NCBI GenBank assembly: GCA_934271465.1
Contig: CAKQRQ010000001.1
Location: 1-64,000, forward strand
DNA: 64,000 nucleotides
DNA from: an uncultured Alphaproteobacteria bacterium
GTDB taxonomy: Bacteria > Pseudomonadota > Alphaproteobacteria > RF32 > CAG-239
Direction: 5' to 3'
Positions within the stretch are counted from its first letter, which is position 1, and the number at the start of each line of letters is the position of its first letter. A program made the position numbers and the translations under genes. Positions 42,755 to 51,658 of the stretch are shown in pieces. The notes beneath the pieces are model-generated. The model did not search any database. It had not been told where the DNA came from and was given only the letters and a program-made list of their open reading frames with translations.

Positions 42755-45055
42755 ATGGCCGAAGATGAGAAAATTTACGCAAATTTTACCGTTAAAAAAG
42801 TTCAAGATAAGGAACGGGAAGACAAAATCGAAAAGCTGAAAGCCGATTTTTCGATTGAACAGATTTCCAAGCTGTTATCCTTTGCCTCTCTTGACGACAT
42901 GACTGCCGCAGAGATGAATAAAGCTCTGCAACGCGAGCTTAAGGCTATGGACATGGCTGAAAGAGCCTCTCTGGGAAAGAAAAAAGCAGCCTATGAAGAA
43001 TTAGAAGAACGCACTAAAAAAGATGGCACGACAGAAAAAGTTCCAACCGGAAAATGCGCGGAAAACAGCAATTATTACAGTAAACTTGATGATTTTGAAA
43101 ACCTTTACCGTAAAACTTATGATGAATATGAGCGGCAAATTGCCGAAATTGAATCAAGGGAAATCCCCGACGCTGAAAAAGAAGCCCTGAAATCTGAACT
43201 CCTGACCAACAATCCAGATTTTCGAGATGTCAAAAACAGAGCCGATGAATTAAACACTCTGAGCGATCAAGAAAATCGACGTTACCAGATTTTTGAAGCC
43301 TTGGAACGTCTTCCTGAGAAAGCTCAAGAAAGTTTGCTTCAATTTTATAAAGACTGCCAAAAGCCCGAGGTTAAAGCTAATCCGATTTTGGAACACGCTT
43401 TTGAAGATACTCTGGCTGATTATCTGGCAACCGAACCATTTTGGCCGCATAAAAATAAAGATGGAAAAGATATCAATCGGCACGATTTTACCTTGATTGA
43501 TCGCCGCGACAAAGACGGCAACCCCATCCATAAAGTCGCCCACAGCGTTTATAATCTGAACGATACGGGGCTTGACGTAAATATCGTTGGAGGAAAACTC
43601 GGCTTTACACACGGGAAGCCCCAACTGACCGAAGAACAAGTCAGAGCTTTAAGCGAATATTGCTATTATAACGGTTTTGAAATTACCGACTATCAAAAAT
43701 TGGCTGAAATGGATGTTTTGAGTAAAGATGGCAAATCAGTTGGTAAAGTCAATGAAGAAATGCAGCGTCACTTTGAAGAACTACGAACAGGTCAGGAAGT
43801 AGAAAGAGTTACCGCCGTTCGGGATGATCAACCTCTTCCTAATGCTACTTTTTCCGATATGCTTCCAAAACTTAAATCCATTGATCCCTCTCGAGCCACG
43901 ATGCTCCCTGCATCGGAAAAATGCATTGCAAAAATGGGCTTTTCCAACCCCAACCTGCGCCGGATTACATACGGCTGGAACTCAACTATCATCAGCGTCT
44001 ATGGCAACGAAAATGATATTCTTGTCGATGGTAAATTAGATAAAAACGGCAAAAGACAGCATACGAAAAAATTTGCTGTTGAGCTGTCTCATACCTATCC
44101 TCCATCGGCCAGATTCTACTTTGAATATGGTATGAAAATTAATGCGGACCTTGTCCGTGTTGCGTTTGATGCTTTTAAGGCCGGTGGATCTCAATATTTT
44201 GTTGTCGACAATGTTTTGCTCTCGGGCGGAAAGGAAATGGGCGGCGCCATTATGAAAGCCTCCGTCAAGACTGGACTGGTTCCGGTCCTTAAAGATAGCC
44301 CTAACGGACAAGGCGGCGATGTCGGTCCTGCTGATTTGACAACGGTTTTGGAGGAACTTCCCAAAGAGCCTGGCTTTACAGCAAAAGAAAAAGTTGAATA
44401 CCAAATGCGCTGGTATGACCAACTTGAAAAATATATGAAAGGCAATCCCCAAAAGGCTTATTCTTTAGGAACTTTGGCCGAAAAATTCAAATACGGCGCC
44501 CGCTTCGGAATGTTGACCAACAGCTATATGTTGACCATGGAAAAGCATATTACTGCCGGCATGAACGGAGAGCTTGATGGGAAACAATGGGATACTGTTG
44601 ATGAAATTGCCGTAACTAAGGCTATGAACACTATTTTACAAGAAATTTCTCAAGGTAAATTAAACGGTAAACAATATAATCCTATTGATGACAAAAATGA
44701 AGAAAAGTTGATTCAGGCTCTTGAAGAATATCGCAAAGCCGAGCGAGCAAAATCTGAAAAACTTGTTATGGACGCCTACGGAAAAGAATTAAAAGAAGGT
44801 GCGGATTTCAAAGAAGATGGGCAATTTAAGAAAATTACAGATCAATTTTTGAGATCTGAAAAGGCCGCTTTGAAAGCAACGTGTGACGACATTAAAAGTT
44901 ATGGTGTTGAAGTTAGCCCTCATATTATTTCGGCTAAACGCAATTATATTCCACCAAGAGAACAAAAAGAAACCTCTCGTTCTCAAAAGCGTATAAATGA
45001 TAGCGGGGTCATTCCAACGCCTCAAAGGCCAAATGGCAGAAGCGGCGGGCGGTAG
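42755..45055 (+). CDS. Large soluble protein of unknown function
   Basis: 766 residues, ATG 42755 with AGAGGA upstream. No signal peptide or membrane segment. The N-terminal about 330 residues are charged and likely helical (Lys/Glu-rich, coiled-coil-like around 30-160). A globular middle (about 370-560) contains RITYGWNSTIISVYGNEND and VRVAFDAFKAGGSQYFVVD followed by a KTGLVPVL segment; its alpha-beta-alpha pattern faintly recalls the LPD7 'large polyvalent protein' domain, a weak guess. The C-terminus is basic and disordered (KRINDSGVIPTPQRPNGRSGGR). Monocistronic with its own promoter and terminator. Confidence 0.7.
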   Translation: MAEDEKIYANFTVKKVQDKEREDKIEKLKADFSIEQISKLLSFASLDDMTAAEMNKALQRELKAMDMAERASLGKKKAAYEELEERTKKDGTTEKVPTGKCAENSNYYSKLDDFENLYRKTYDEYERQIAEIESREIPDAEKEALKSELLTNNPDFRDVKNRADELNTLSDQENRRYQIFEALERLPEKAQESLLQFYKDCQKPEVKANPILEHAFEDTLADYLATEPFWPHKNKDGKDINRHDFTLIDRRDKDGNPIHKVAHSVYNLNDTGLDVNIVGGKLGFTHGKPQLTEEQVRALSEYCYYNGFEITDYQKLAEMDVLSKDGKSVGKVNEEMQRHFEELRTGQEVERVTAVRDDQPLPNATFSDMLPKLKSIDPSRATMLPASEKCIAKMGFSNPNLRRITYGWNSTIISVYGNENDILVDGKLDKNGKRQHTKKFAVELSHTYPPSARFYFEYGMKINADLVRVAFDAFKAGGSQYFVVDNVLLSGGKEMGGAIMKASVKTGLVPVLKDSPNGQGGDVGPADLTTVLEELPKEPGFTAKEKVEYQMRWYDQLEKYMKGNPQKAYSLGTLAEKFKYGARFGMLTNSYMLTMEKHITAGMNGELDGKQWDTVDEIAVTKAMNTILQEISQGKLNGKQYNPIDDKNEEKLIQALEEYRKAERAKSEKLVMDAYGKELKEGADFKEDGQFKKITDQFLRSEKAALKATCDDIKSYGVEVSPHIISAKRNYIPPREQKETSRSQKRINDSGVIPTPQRPNGRSGGR

Positions 45056-45088
45056 CTGAAAACTGTTCACAACTTCTTTCCTTAAAAA

Positions 45089-45121
45089 AATCCGACGGTC
45101 ATTATCACCGCCGGATTTTTT
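45089..45121 (+). terminator. Terminator after the 766-aa protein gene
   Basis: AATCCGACGG and CCGCCGGATT with one mismatch, followed by seven T. Confidence 0.75.
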
Positions 45122-45335
45122 TATTTTGCCTCTTTTTATTCCCGAACGGGAATATTTGTTTGTTTTTTAGCTTTTTTGCGGCTCAAAACCGCTTCAAAAA
45201 AATTTTTATATTTATGCGAAAATTTCCTGTGCAAAAAAAGATAAAAAATTTTTATTTTCGCAAAGGCTTTGTGCGCCTTGGCTTGCTCTTTTACACCAAA
45301 GAACAATACCAGAACAGTTAATAAATTACTAAAAA

Positions 45336-45370
45336 TTCCCATTGATTCCCATAAATTCCCATGTTATACC
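45336..45370 (+). promoter_or_regulatory. MraZ-box repeats overlapping the mraZ promoter
   Basis: TTCCCAT occurs at 45336, 45346 and 45356, an exact 10-bp period; on the minus strand this is ATGGGAA, i.e. TGGGN direct repeats with 5-nt gaps as known for MraZ binding. A promoter TTGATT (45342-45347), 17 nt, TATACC (45365-45370) is interleaved, so bound MraZ would block it. The rest of 45056-45335 holds the upstream terminator and AT-rich DNA with no convincing gene. Confidence 0.8.
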
Positions 45371-45404
45371 ATATACATAATTTCAAGAAATGAGGGATTC
45401 CCAA

Positions 45405-45872
45405 GTGCGCAAAACTTTTTTATTTATGGATACGGTGACCAACAAGGTCGATGCCAAAGGCAGAGTTTCCCTGCCGGCCGACTACCGTTCCATTGTCAAA
45501 AGCGCCGAGTCCGAGATTGTGTGCTACCGCAGCCTTTCCGCCCCCTGCATTGAAGGCTGTTTGGAAGATTTGCTTGACAAACTCGCCACAGAGATGGAAA
45601 ACTCCCTCGACTTTTTCTCCGAAGCTCAAGACGACCTGACCAATCTTGTTTTTGGCGACGCCAAGCGCTATCCTTTCGATTCCACAGGGCGCATTATGTT
45701 GTCCGAAAAGCTTTTGACCCATGCCCAAATCACGAATGCCGCTGTTTTTGTCGGCAAAGGGCGCAAATTTCAAATCTGGAATCCCGAAAATTGGCGCAAT
45801 GAAGAAGCCCGCATTCGCAAACAGGCTCTTCAAAACCGCCCGACCCTCAAACCGACGGAGGGCGCAAAATAA
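45405..45872 (+). CDS. mraZ: Transcriptional regulator MraZ
   Basis: 155 residues from GTG 45405 (GAGGGA 8 nt upstream). Two AbrB-like SpoVT halves: VDAKGRVSLPADYR and YPFDSTGRIMLSEKLL, each with the DxxGR motif. It represses its own dcw promoter through the boxes at 45336. It is translationally coupled to rsmH (TAATG). Confidence 0.95.
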   Translation: MRKTFLFMDTVTNKVDAKGRVSLPADYRSIVKSAESEIVCYRSLSAPCIEGCLEDLLDKLATEMENSLDFFSEAQDDLTNLVFGDAKRYPFDSTGRIMLSEKLLTHAQITNAAVFVGKGRKFQIWNPENWRNEEARIRKQALQNRPTLKPTEGAK

Positions 45873-46795
45873 TGAATCCGTCTTATCAAAAACATTTTCC
45901 GGTTATGCTTGGCGAGGTTTTGGAGTCGCTTGACATTGCCGACGGAAAAGTTTTTGTCGACGCGACATTTGGCAATGGCGGCTATTCAGAAGCCATTCTT
46001 CAAAAAGCCGACTGCAAAGTTATTGCCCTTGATCGGGATGCGACTGTTTTGCCCCGTGCGCAAGAGCTCAAAGCCCTTTACGGCAATCGTTTTGAGTTCA
46101 GACAGGGGTGCTTTGGCACTTTTGCCGAATTGGTTACAGAAGAAATTGATGGCGCTGTGTTTGATATCGGCGTGTCATCCATGCAGCTTGACGAGGCCGA
46201 AAGAGGTTTTTCGTTTTCCAAAGATGCGCCTTTGGATATGCGGATGTCGCAATCCGGCACAACCGCCGCCGATTTGGTCAACACCCTTTCCGAGGCCGAG
46301 ATTGCCGATATTTTATACACTTATGGCGAGGAGAAAAAATCCCGCCAGATTGCCAAAAAAATTATTGAAGCCCGCAAGCTCAAACCCATTGAAACCACGG
46401 GAGAGCTTGCCTCTATTATTTATCAGGTTATCAAACGCTCGTTTCATCAGGCGATTGACCCTGCCACCCGCAGTTTTCAGGCTCTGAGGATTGTTGTCAA
46501 TGATGAGCTGAACGAACTGCAAAAAGGCCTTGAAGCCGCCGCCCTGCGCCTTGCCCCCAAAGGGCGGCTGGTTGTTGTGGACTTTCATTCGCTGGAAGAC
46601 CGCATTGTCAAAGCCTTTTTTAAGACAAACAGCGATAAGGCGGTGCATGTTTCCCGCTATCGCCAACCTTTGCCCCAAGAACCCTCCGGCGCCCTGTTCG
46701 GCTTTGCGTCAAAAGCGATTGTGCCCTCTGCTCAAGAACTTGAGCTTAACGCTCGCTCCCGTTCGGCCAAACTGCGCTACGCCATTAAGAATTAA
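45872..46795 (+). CDS. rsmH: 16S rRNA m4C1402 methyltransferase RsmH
   Basis: 307 residues. HFPVMLGEVLESL at the N-terminus, FVDATFGNGGYSEAIL (SAM motif I), FDIGVSSMQLDEAERGFSF and VVDFHSLEDRIVK are all RsmH/MraW signatures. Second gene of the dcw cluster; its start shares the A of the mraZ stop. Confidence 0.97.
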   Translation: MNPSYQKHFPVMLGEVLESLDIADGKVFVDATFGNGGYSEAILQKADCKVIALDRDATVLPRAQELKALYGNRFEFRQGCFGTFAELVTEEIDGAVFDIGVSSMQLDEAERGFSFSKDAPLDMRMSQSGTTAADLVNTLSEAEIADILYTYGEEKKSRQIAKKIIEARKLKPIETTGELASIIYQVIKRSFHQAIDPATRSFQALRIVVNDELNELQKGLEAAALRLAPKGRLVVVDFHSLEDRIVKAFFKTNSDKAVHVSRYRQPLPQEPSGALFGFASKAIVPSAQELELNARSRSAKLRYAIKN

Positions 46796-46826
46796 CCCCT
46801 AAACCGTCCAGAAGGAGTTTAGAAAA

Positions 46827-47210
46827 ATGAATACGACCCGTTTTGCCCAGTTTGCCATATGTCTGACGATTATCGTTTTTTCGATTGCCGCCTCAAATTA
46901 TCTCAAAAATTCGGTCTATCGTATGGAAGTTGAGCTCAAGACGCTCAACCAAAAAATTGAAACCGATGCCGAAACAATCCATGTTTTGAACGCCGAATGG
47001 TCAAAATTGAATAATCCCGCCCGCCTGAAAGCTCTGGTTGCTGATCATATTGCGCTGAATCCGATTAAGGCTGAACAAATTATTAACTATTCTGCGTTAC
47101 CATTCAATTATGAATCGGGCGACTCTAAAAAAGACATCGCCCGCAAGAATATTGCTGCCTATGCCCAAAACAACCGCGAGTTAAAGAAAATGGCCGCGGC
47201 TCGGCGTTAG
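46827..47210 (+). CDS. ftsL: FtsL-like cell division protein
   Basis: 127 residues: short cytoplasmic N-terminus, one transmembrane segment (about 7-26), then a periplasmic leucine-zipper-like coiled coil (YRMEVELKTLNQKIETDAETIHVLNAEWSKLNNPARLKALV). The size, topology and place between rsmH and ftsI identify FtsL; sequence conservation in this family is low. Confidence 0.85.
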   Translation: MNTTRFAQFAICLTIIVFSIAASNYLKNSVYRMEVELKTLNQKIETDAETIHVLNAEWSKLNNPARLKALVADHIALNPIKAEQIINYSALPFNYESGDSKKDIARKNIAAYAQNNRELKKMAAARR

Positions 47211-47247
47211 GACATCATTTTTGAATTTGGGGATTGCAGGACGCAAA

Positions 47248-48990
47248 ATGACCAGTTTATCGGATAAAAATAAGTCTAGTTTTTATCTTCCGGGGGAAGA
47301 AATCAATATCAGCCGACAGGATATGTTTTCGTCATGGAATGACAAAAGCACCTCGGGGTATGCCGATAAATGGCGCCTTATCTCCTGTATAATCTGCTGC
47401 GCTCTGGCCTATTTGCTCGTCTGTTTCAGACTGATTGATACTTGCATTTTGGCCAATTTAAATGAAGATGCCGCAGATGATGCTTTTTATGCCGCCAAGC
47501 ACACAAATACGCATCGCGCAGATATTGTCGACCGGCGGGGCGTTGTGATTGCAACATCGCTACCTACAAAAGATTTGGACGCCAATGCCAAAAATATTTT
47601 GAGCCCGCGGCAAACGGCGCAGCAGCTTGTCGAGATTTTTCCGGAACTCAATTTTGATCAAATTTACAAAAAACTCAAACGCCGCCGCGGCACTTTTACA
47701 ATCAAGCGAAACCTGTCGCCGCATCAGCAATCGTTGGTTATGGCGCTGGGCAATCCGGGACTTGAGTTCAGGCGCGGCGAAAAGCGCATTTATCCGCACA
47801 AAAACCTGATGGCGCAAGTTATCGGCACAACGGATATTGATAACGAGGGCGTCTCAGGCATGGAAAAAGGACTTAATGAGCGTATTGTGATGTCTGAGCT
47901 TCAAGTCACGCTGTCTTTGGATTTGGGCGTGCAAGATACGGTGCGCACCATTCTTTATAAAAATATGCGCAAGTTTAAGGCCAAAAGCGCCACCTCGATT
48001 CTGATGAATGTGAATACCGGCGAGATTGTGTCTATGGTGTCCCTGCCCGATTATGACCCGAACAATATCACGCAAAGTGATGTTCCGGCTATGCTCAACA
48101 CAGCAACCGCCCGCGTTTATGAGCCGGGGTCTGTTCTCAAAATCTTTAACACGGCTATGTCTTTGGAAAGCGGCAAAGTCAAACTTTCGGAGCATTTTGA
48201 CGCCAGCCAGCCGCTCAAGCTCAAATATAACACCATTTATGATTTTCACCCCGAAAACAGGTGGCTATCGGTTGAAGAAATTATGGTTCATTCCTCAAAT
48301 ATCGGCTCGGCGCGTATGGCCTTGCAGGCTGGATTCTCGGAACAATATCACTTTTTGGAAAAGATAAAGTTTTTTGACAGGCTTAATCTGGAGCTTGTGG
48401 AAACAGCGCAGCCCCTTGTGCCTAAAAAACAAAGATGGAGCGTGTCGGATTCGACTGTGGCAACTGTCGGATATGGCTATGGGATATCGGTATCGCCGCT
48501 GCATTTAATTACGGCTTATTCGGCTGTTGTCAATGGCGGGATTTATCATAACCCATCGCTTTTGAAACAAGAGCATGCACCGGAGGGTTTCCGCGTGTTG
48601 TCGGATAATACCTCAAAACAAATGCGCAAACTTTTGCGCGCCGTTATAACCAAGGGCTCCGGCAGAAAGGCTAATGTGCTTGGGTATGAGGTTGGAGGCA
48701 AAACCGGAACCGCTAACAAACTCGAAAACGGCAAATATCAGAAAAAACGTGTGATGACAACATTTTTATCGGCGTTTCCTATCTCTAAGCCCAAATATGC
48801 GCTTTATGTGATGATGGACGAACCACAGGGACTGGAAGAAACATTTCGATTGTCAACGGCAGGGTGGAATGTTGTGCCGACAGGGGCGGAGATTATCTCG
48901 GCTGTGGCGCCGCAATTAAATATTCCGGCCAATTATGATTTGGAAGAAAAGCGCAACAATAAAATTATTGAAGCCGCTTACGGGAGATAA
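47248..48990 (+). CDS. ftsI: Peptidoglycan transpeptidase FtsI (PBP3)
   Basis: 580 residues from ATG 47248 (AGGA 6 nt upstream; a TTG at 47221 is less likely). One N-terminal membrane anchor (about 47-65), the PBP dimerisation domain starting HRADIVDRRGVVIATSLPT, and the transpeptidase domain with SVLK (catalytic Ser, in YEPGSVLKIF), SSN and KTG (GGKTGTANK). It cross-links septal peptidoglycan. The dcw cluster normally continues with murE; here it stops. Confidence 0.94.
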   Translation: MTSLSDKNKSSFYLPGEEINISRQDMFSSWNDKSTSGYADKWRLISCIICCALAYLLVCFRLIDTCILANLNEDAADDAFYAAKHTNTHRADIVDRRGVVIATSLPTKDLDANAKNILSPRQTAQQLVEIFPELNFDQIYKKLKRRRGTFTIKRNLSPHQQSLVMALGNPGLEFRRGEKRIYPHKNLMAQVIGTTDIDNEGVSGMEKGLNERIVMSELQVTLSLDLGVQDTVRTILYKNMRKFKAKSATSILMNVNTGEIVSMVSLPDYDPNNITQSDVPAMLNTATARVYEPGSVLKIFNTAMSLESGKVKLSEHFDASQPLKLKYNTIYDFHPENRWLSVEEIMVHSSNIGSARMALQAGFSEQYHFLEKIKFFDRLNLELVETAQPLVPKKQRWSVSDSTVATVGYGYGISVSPLHLITAYSAVVNGGIYHNPSLLKQEHAPEGFRVLSDNTSKQMRKLLRAVITKGSGRKANVLGYEVGGKTGTANKLENGKYQKKRVMTTFLSAFPISKPKYALYVMMDEPQGLEETFRLSTAGWNVVPTGAEIISAVAPQLNIPANYDLEEKRNNKIIEAAYGR

Positions 48991-49394
48991 CGAGGGGTTT
49001 TAGAAATCGTTAATATAAAGCTCGAAGCCTAAATATTGTCATCCTATTTCCGTCATGTTCGGGCTTACTTCAGAAATCTAGGCTTCCCCTTTTGCCGTCA
49101 TGTTCGGGCTTGACCCGGACATCCAGGTGAAATTAATAAGCTTTTTTATCTGACCTGGACCTCCGGATCAAGTCCGAAGGTGACTGTGTTATTATTTTCT
49201 CGTGTCTATTCCTCGCTTACGTTCGGGCGCGAGAATGACAGCAGACGGATTAAGTCCGAAGGTGACAAAATGCTCACGCTCGGGTTTGATGATGACTTTG
49301 TTGTGTTCTTGCTTTATTTGCAATTAGAACAAGAAACTTTGTCGCTTTTTATGTGTTATCTCATTGAAATTTAATAAAAAGCGTTTAAAATGAC
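48991..49394. repeat. Intergenic repeat cluster downstream of ftsI
   Basis: 49024-49066 matches the first half of the 42525 repeat. 49097-49127 carries the same 31-nt core exactly. 49154-49184 is an inverted, diverged copy, so 49097-49184 can fold into a long hairpin with 31-bp imperfect arms. Further degenerate pieces (AAGTCCGAAGGTGAC again near 49252) follow. No credible gene. A half-site GCGTTTAAAA lies at 49381. Confidence 0.8.
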
Positions 49395-49580
49395 AATAGA
49401 GCGTTTAAACCAACGTTTAAACGCTCTATTCATGAAGCAGCATATCATAAAAAATTCAAAAATCAATAGAATTAAATTATCGTTATTTTTCAAAAGATTA
49501 AACAAAATTCGCAAAGTTGAACCCTTTTAAAACCCTGCACGATAAATAGAGCGTTTAAACGTTGGTTTAAATGCTTGAGT
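49395..49580. repeat. 186-bp palindrome-bounded element, copy 2
   Basis: The left palindrome (49395-49430) is identical to that of copy 1. The right palindrome (49545-49580) has an intact left arm AATAGAGCGTTTAAAC, loop GTTG and a decayed right arm. The conserved internal GTTATTTTTCAA begins at 49482, one base off its place in copy 1, and the CCCTGCAC block is likewise aligned. It ends 28 bp before the start codon of the second secreted gene. Confidence 0.9.
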
Positions 49581-49608
49581 CGGAGTGCCAACCACGGGGT
49601 TTTGTCTT

Positions 49609-51570
49609 ATGAAACAGCTTATTTTTATCCTTTTTGCTTTTTGTGTAATTTCAAACACTTACGCGTCTGATGAGTGTTTACATCGTCCAGGTTGTGAAGA
49701 ATTAGGCTATACGCAGACTCGAAAAAAGTGCGCTTGTTTCAATAAAGACGTGCTCCCGTGTCCGTTTAACATCAAAGACGATAATACCGTCTTTTGCGGA
49801 GATTTAAATTGCGCTTCTGATCAATGCGGAGCGGCTGTTTCTCTTTATAACGGGAAAGAAAATACACGGATAATGTTTTTTGATTCCGGTTATGATATAG
49901 AAGCCAAAGCCCCTTATGCAGCATTGCTGTTTTATGTCGGCGATAAAGAAGGCGAGTTCGGTCAAGGAAAATGGTATTTGCCCTCAATTGGCGAATGGAT
50001 AGATATTTACGGTGCGAATTTGATGGATATTACCAATAGTGTCGGTAGCAGCGGTTCTGTCGGAAACAACAAAACCTTAATTGAAAATGCTCTGAAAAAA
50101 CTTGCCGATAAAAATGCGGAAGCTGATGTTTTCGTTGCAAACAAATATTATTTATCATCAAATCTAAACGAGCGCTTTGCTTGGGTAATTTCGATGTCTT
50201 CAGGATACAGAAGAACCTATGCGCGTTACAATGGCGGATCTTGCATGCGGGTGGCTTTACTGTTAAAAGATTTAGATGTTTCCAGAGGAAAACCAAAAAT
50301 AGGCGATGTTGTTTACACAGACAGCTCTTTTGGTTCGGTTGATACCTATGACGGCACAAAAACGCCCGCAGGAATTGTTTTTGCTGTTTCTGAAAGCGGA
50401 ACAATGGCTAAAATCATCAACCTTAAAGATTTGACATTCTTTAAGGCTTCTGGCGAAACCAATTTGTTTGATCCGGAAAATCCTTACAATAATCTGTCCG
50501 CAACAACAGCTCTAACCCTGAATGGGCCACAGATTCTCGGAATAGAAGATATTGATTCTGCTAAACTTGTAGAACTTTATTCCAACACTTGCGGATGTGA
50601 TTGCGAATTTTACGGAAAAGAAGAAGCTTCTTGTGACTTGACTGCAGAGACTTGCGCTCTCTTTGATAAAGCCTTTAATTCCGAAAATTGCACTTGCGCA
50701 ACCTGCCCAACCGGATCCATAATCGAAAATGGAAAATGCGTTGCTGCTTTATGTGCCCAAAAATGCGCCACCTCTTATGCGCTTTTTGCAGGACAAGATA
50801 ATACAAAAGCCGCTGTTCAGCAGACGGGAAACAGCTCTTTGGCTGCTTATGCAGCAACACAATTTTATGTCGGAAATAAAAATGGCGATTTCGGCCAAGG
50901 AAAATGGTATTTACCCTCAATTGGCGAATGGATGGACTTTTACGGCACGGATTCAACCCAAATAACAGCCGGCAGCGGAACAAGCGGCTCGAAAGGACAA
51001 CATAGAAATCTGATTAACAGAGCCTTACGAACTCTTAATATCCTTAAGGGGGTTGAAGCAACTGTTTTAGGAGCGAATGGTAATTATGCTTCATCTTCTG
51101 AAACTAAAACCGGTGGCCACTGGGTAATTTCTTTGAGTAAAGGCGACAGAGCTTCTTCCGATAAGATTTATAAAAGAGCTGTTCGATGCGCCTTACTTTT
51201 GAAAAATTGTTTTGATCCTTCATCGGGCGAAACAGCCCCAAAAATTGGCGATGTAATGTATTTGGATAAAACTTGGGGAGAAGCACTGGATTATGATGGA
51301 AGCAAAAAAGCCGTTGGAATTATTGCATCCGTCTCAGCAGACAAGCGCAATGTGACTATTATCAACCTGAAAGATTTAACATTCAGCTCAACAAACATGG
51401 CAGAGAATTTTGATCCAGATAACCCCTATGGCGGATCAAACACTCAAACCTCTTGGATAGAAGAGTGGAAATATGAAAACATTCAAGGAATACCAGATAT
51501 TGCCACAGACCAACTTCTTCCGATTGTCAAAGCCTCTGGCAACTGTCCGTGTCAATTCTATAAGCCGTAA
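49609..51570 (+). CDS. Secreted Cys-rich modular protein with two GKWYLPSIGEW modules
   Basis: 653 residues from ATG 49609, after the leader CCAACCACGGGG. The signal peptide (MKQLIFILFAFCVISNTYA) is almost identical to that at 28831. Module 1 (about 68-340) has FYVGDKEGEFGQGKWYLPSIGEW and CDCEFY. A short Cys-rich linker (CTCATCPTGSIIENGKCV) leads to module 2 (about 385-650) with FYVGNKNGDFGQGKWYLPSIGEW, APKIGDVMYLDKTWG and GNCPCQFYK at the end. Module 2 is closer than module 1 to the single module of the paralogue. Exported; function unknown. Confidence 0.8.
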   Translation: MKQLIFILFAFCVISNTYASDECLHRPGCEELGYTQTRKKCACFNKDVLPCPFNIKDDNTVFCGDLNCASDQCGAAVSLYNGKENTRIMFFDSGYDIEAKAPYAALLFYVGDKEGEFGQGKWYLPSIGEWIDIYGANLMDITNSVGSSGSVGNNKTLIENALKKLADKNAEADVFVANKYYLSSNLNERFAWVISMSSGYRRTYARYNGGSCMRVALLLKDLDVSRGKPKIGDVVYTDSSFGSVDTYDGTKTPAGIVFAVSESGTMAKIINLKDLTFFKASGETNLFDPENPYNNLSATTALTLNGPQILGIEDIDSAKLVELYSNTCGCDCEFYGKEEASCDLTAETCALFDKAFNSENCTCATCPTGSIIENGKCVAALCAQKCATSYALFAGQDNTKAAVQQTGNSSLAAYAATQFYVGNKNGDFGQGKWYLPSIGEWMDFYGTDSTQITAGSGTSGSKGQHRNLINRALRTLNILKGVEATVLGANGNYASSSETKTGGHWVISLSKGDRASSDKIYKRAVRCALLLKNCFDPSSGETAPKIGDVMYLDKTWGEALDYDGSKKAVGIIASVSADKRNVTIINLKDLTFSSTNMAENFDPDNPYGGSNTQTSWIEEWKYENIQGIPDIATDQLLPIVKASGNCPCQFYKP

Positions 51571-51658
51571 TAATTCAGACACAAATAAAAAAAGATACTT
51601 AAATCTTGGATTTAAAAATAACCGCTAAGACGGGAGAATGTTTTAGATAATGACGGAA

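Noticed and set aside
45136..45342. Minus-strand 68-aa ORF upstream of mraZ
   Set aside because: Its start and apparent Shine-Dalgarno are the MraZ boxes; the basic AT-rich product matches nothing and the codons are those of non-coding AT-rich DNA.
49180..49374. Plus-strand 64-aa ORF after ftsI
   Set aside because: Lies in degenerate repeat DNA with no ribosome-binding site.
51600..51617. TTAAATC/GATTTAA hairpin as terminator of the second secreted gene
   Set aside because: Short AT-only stem with a poor T-run; too weak to call.
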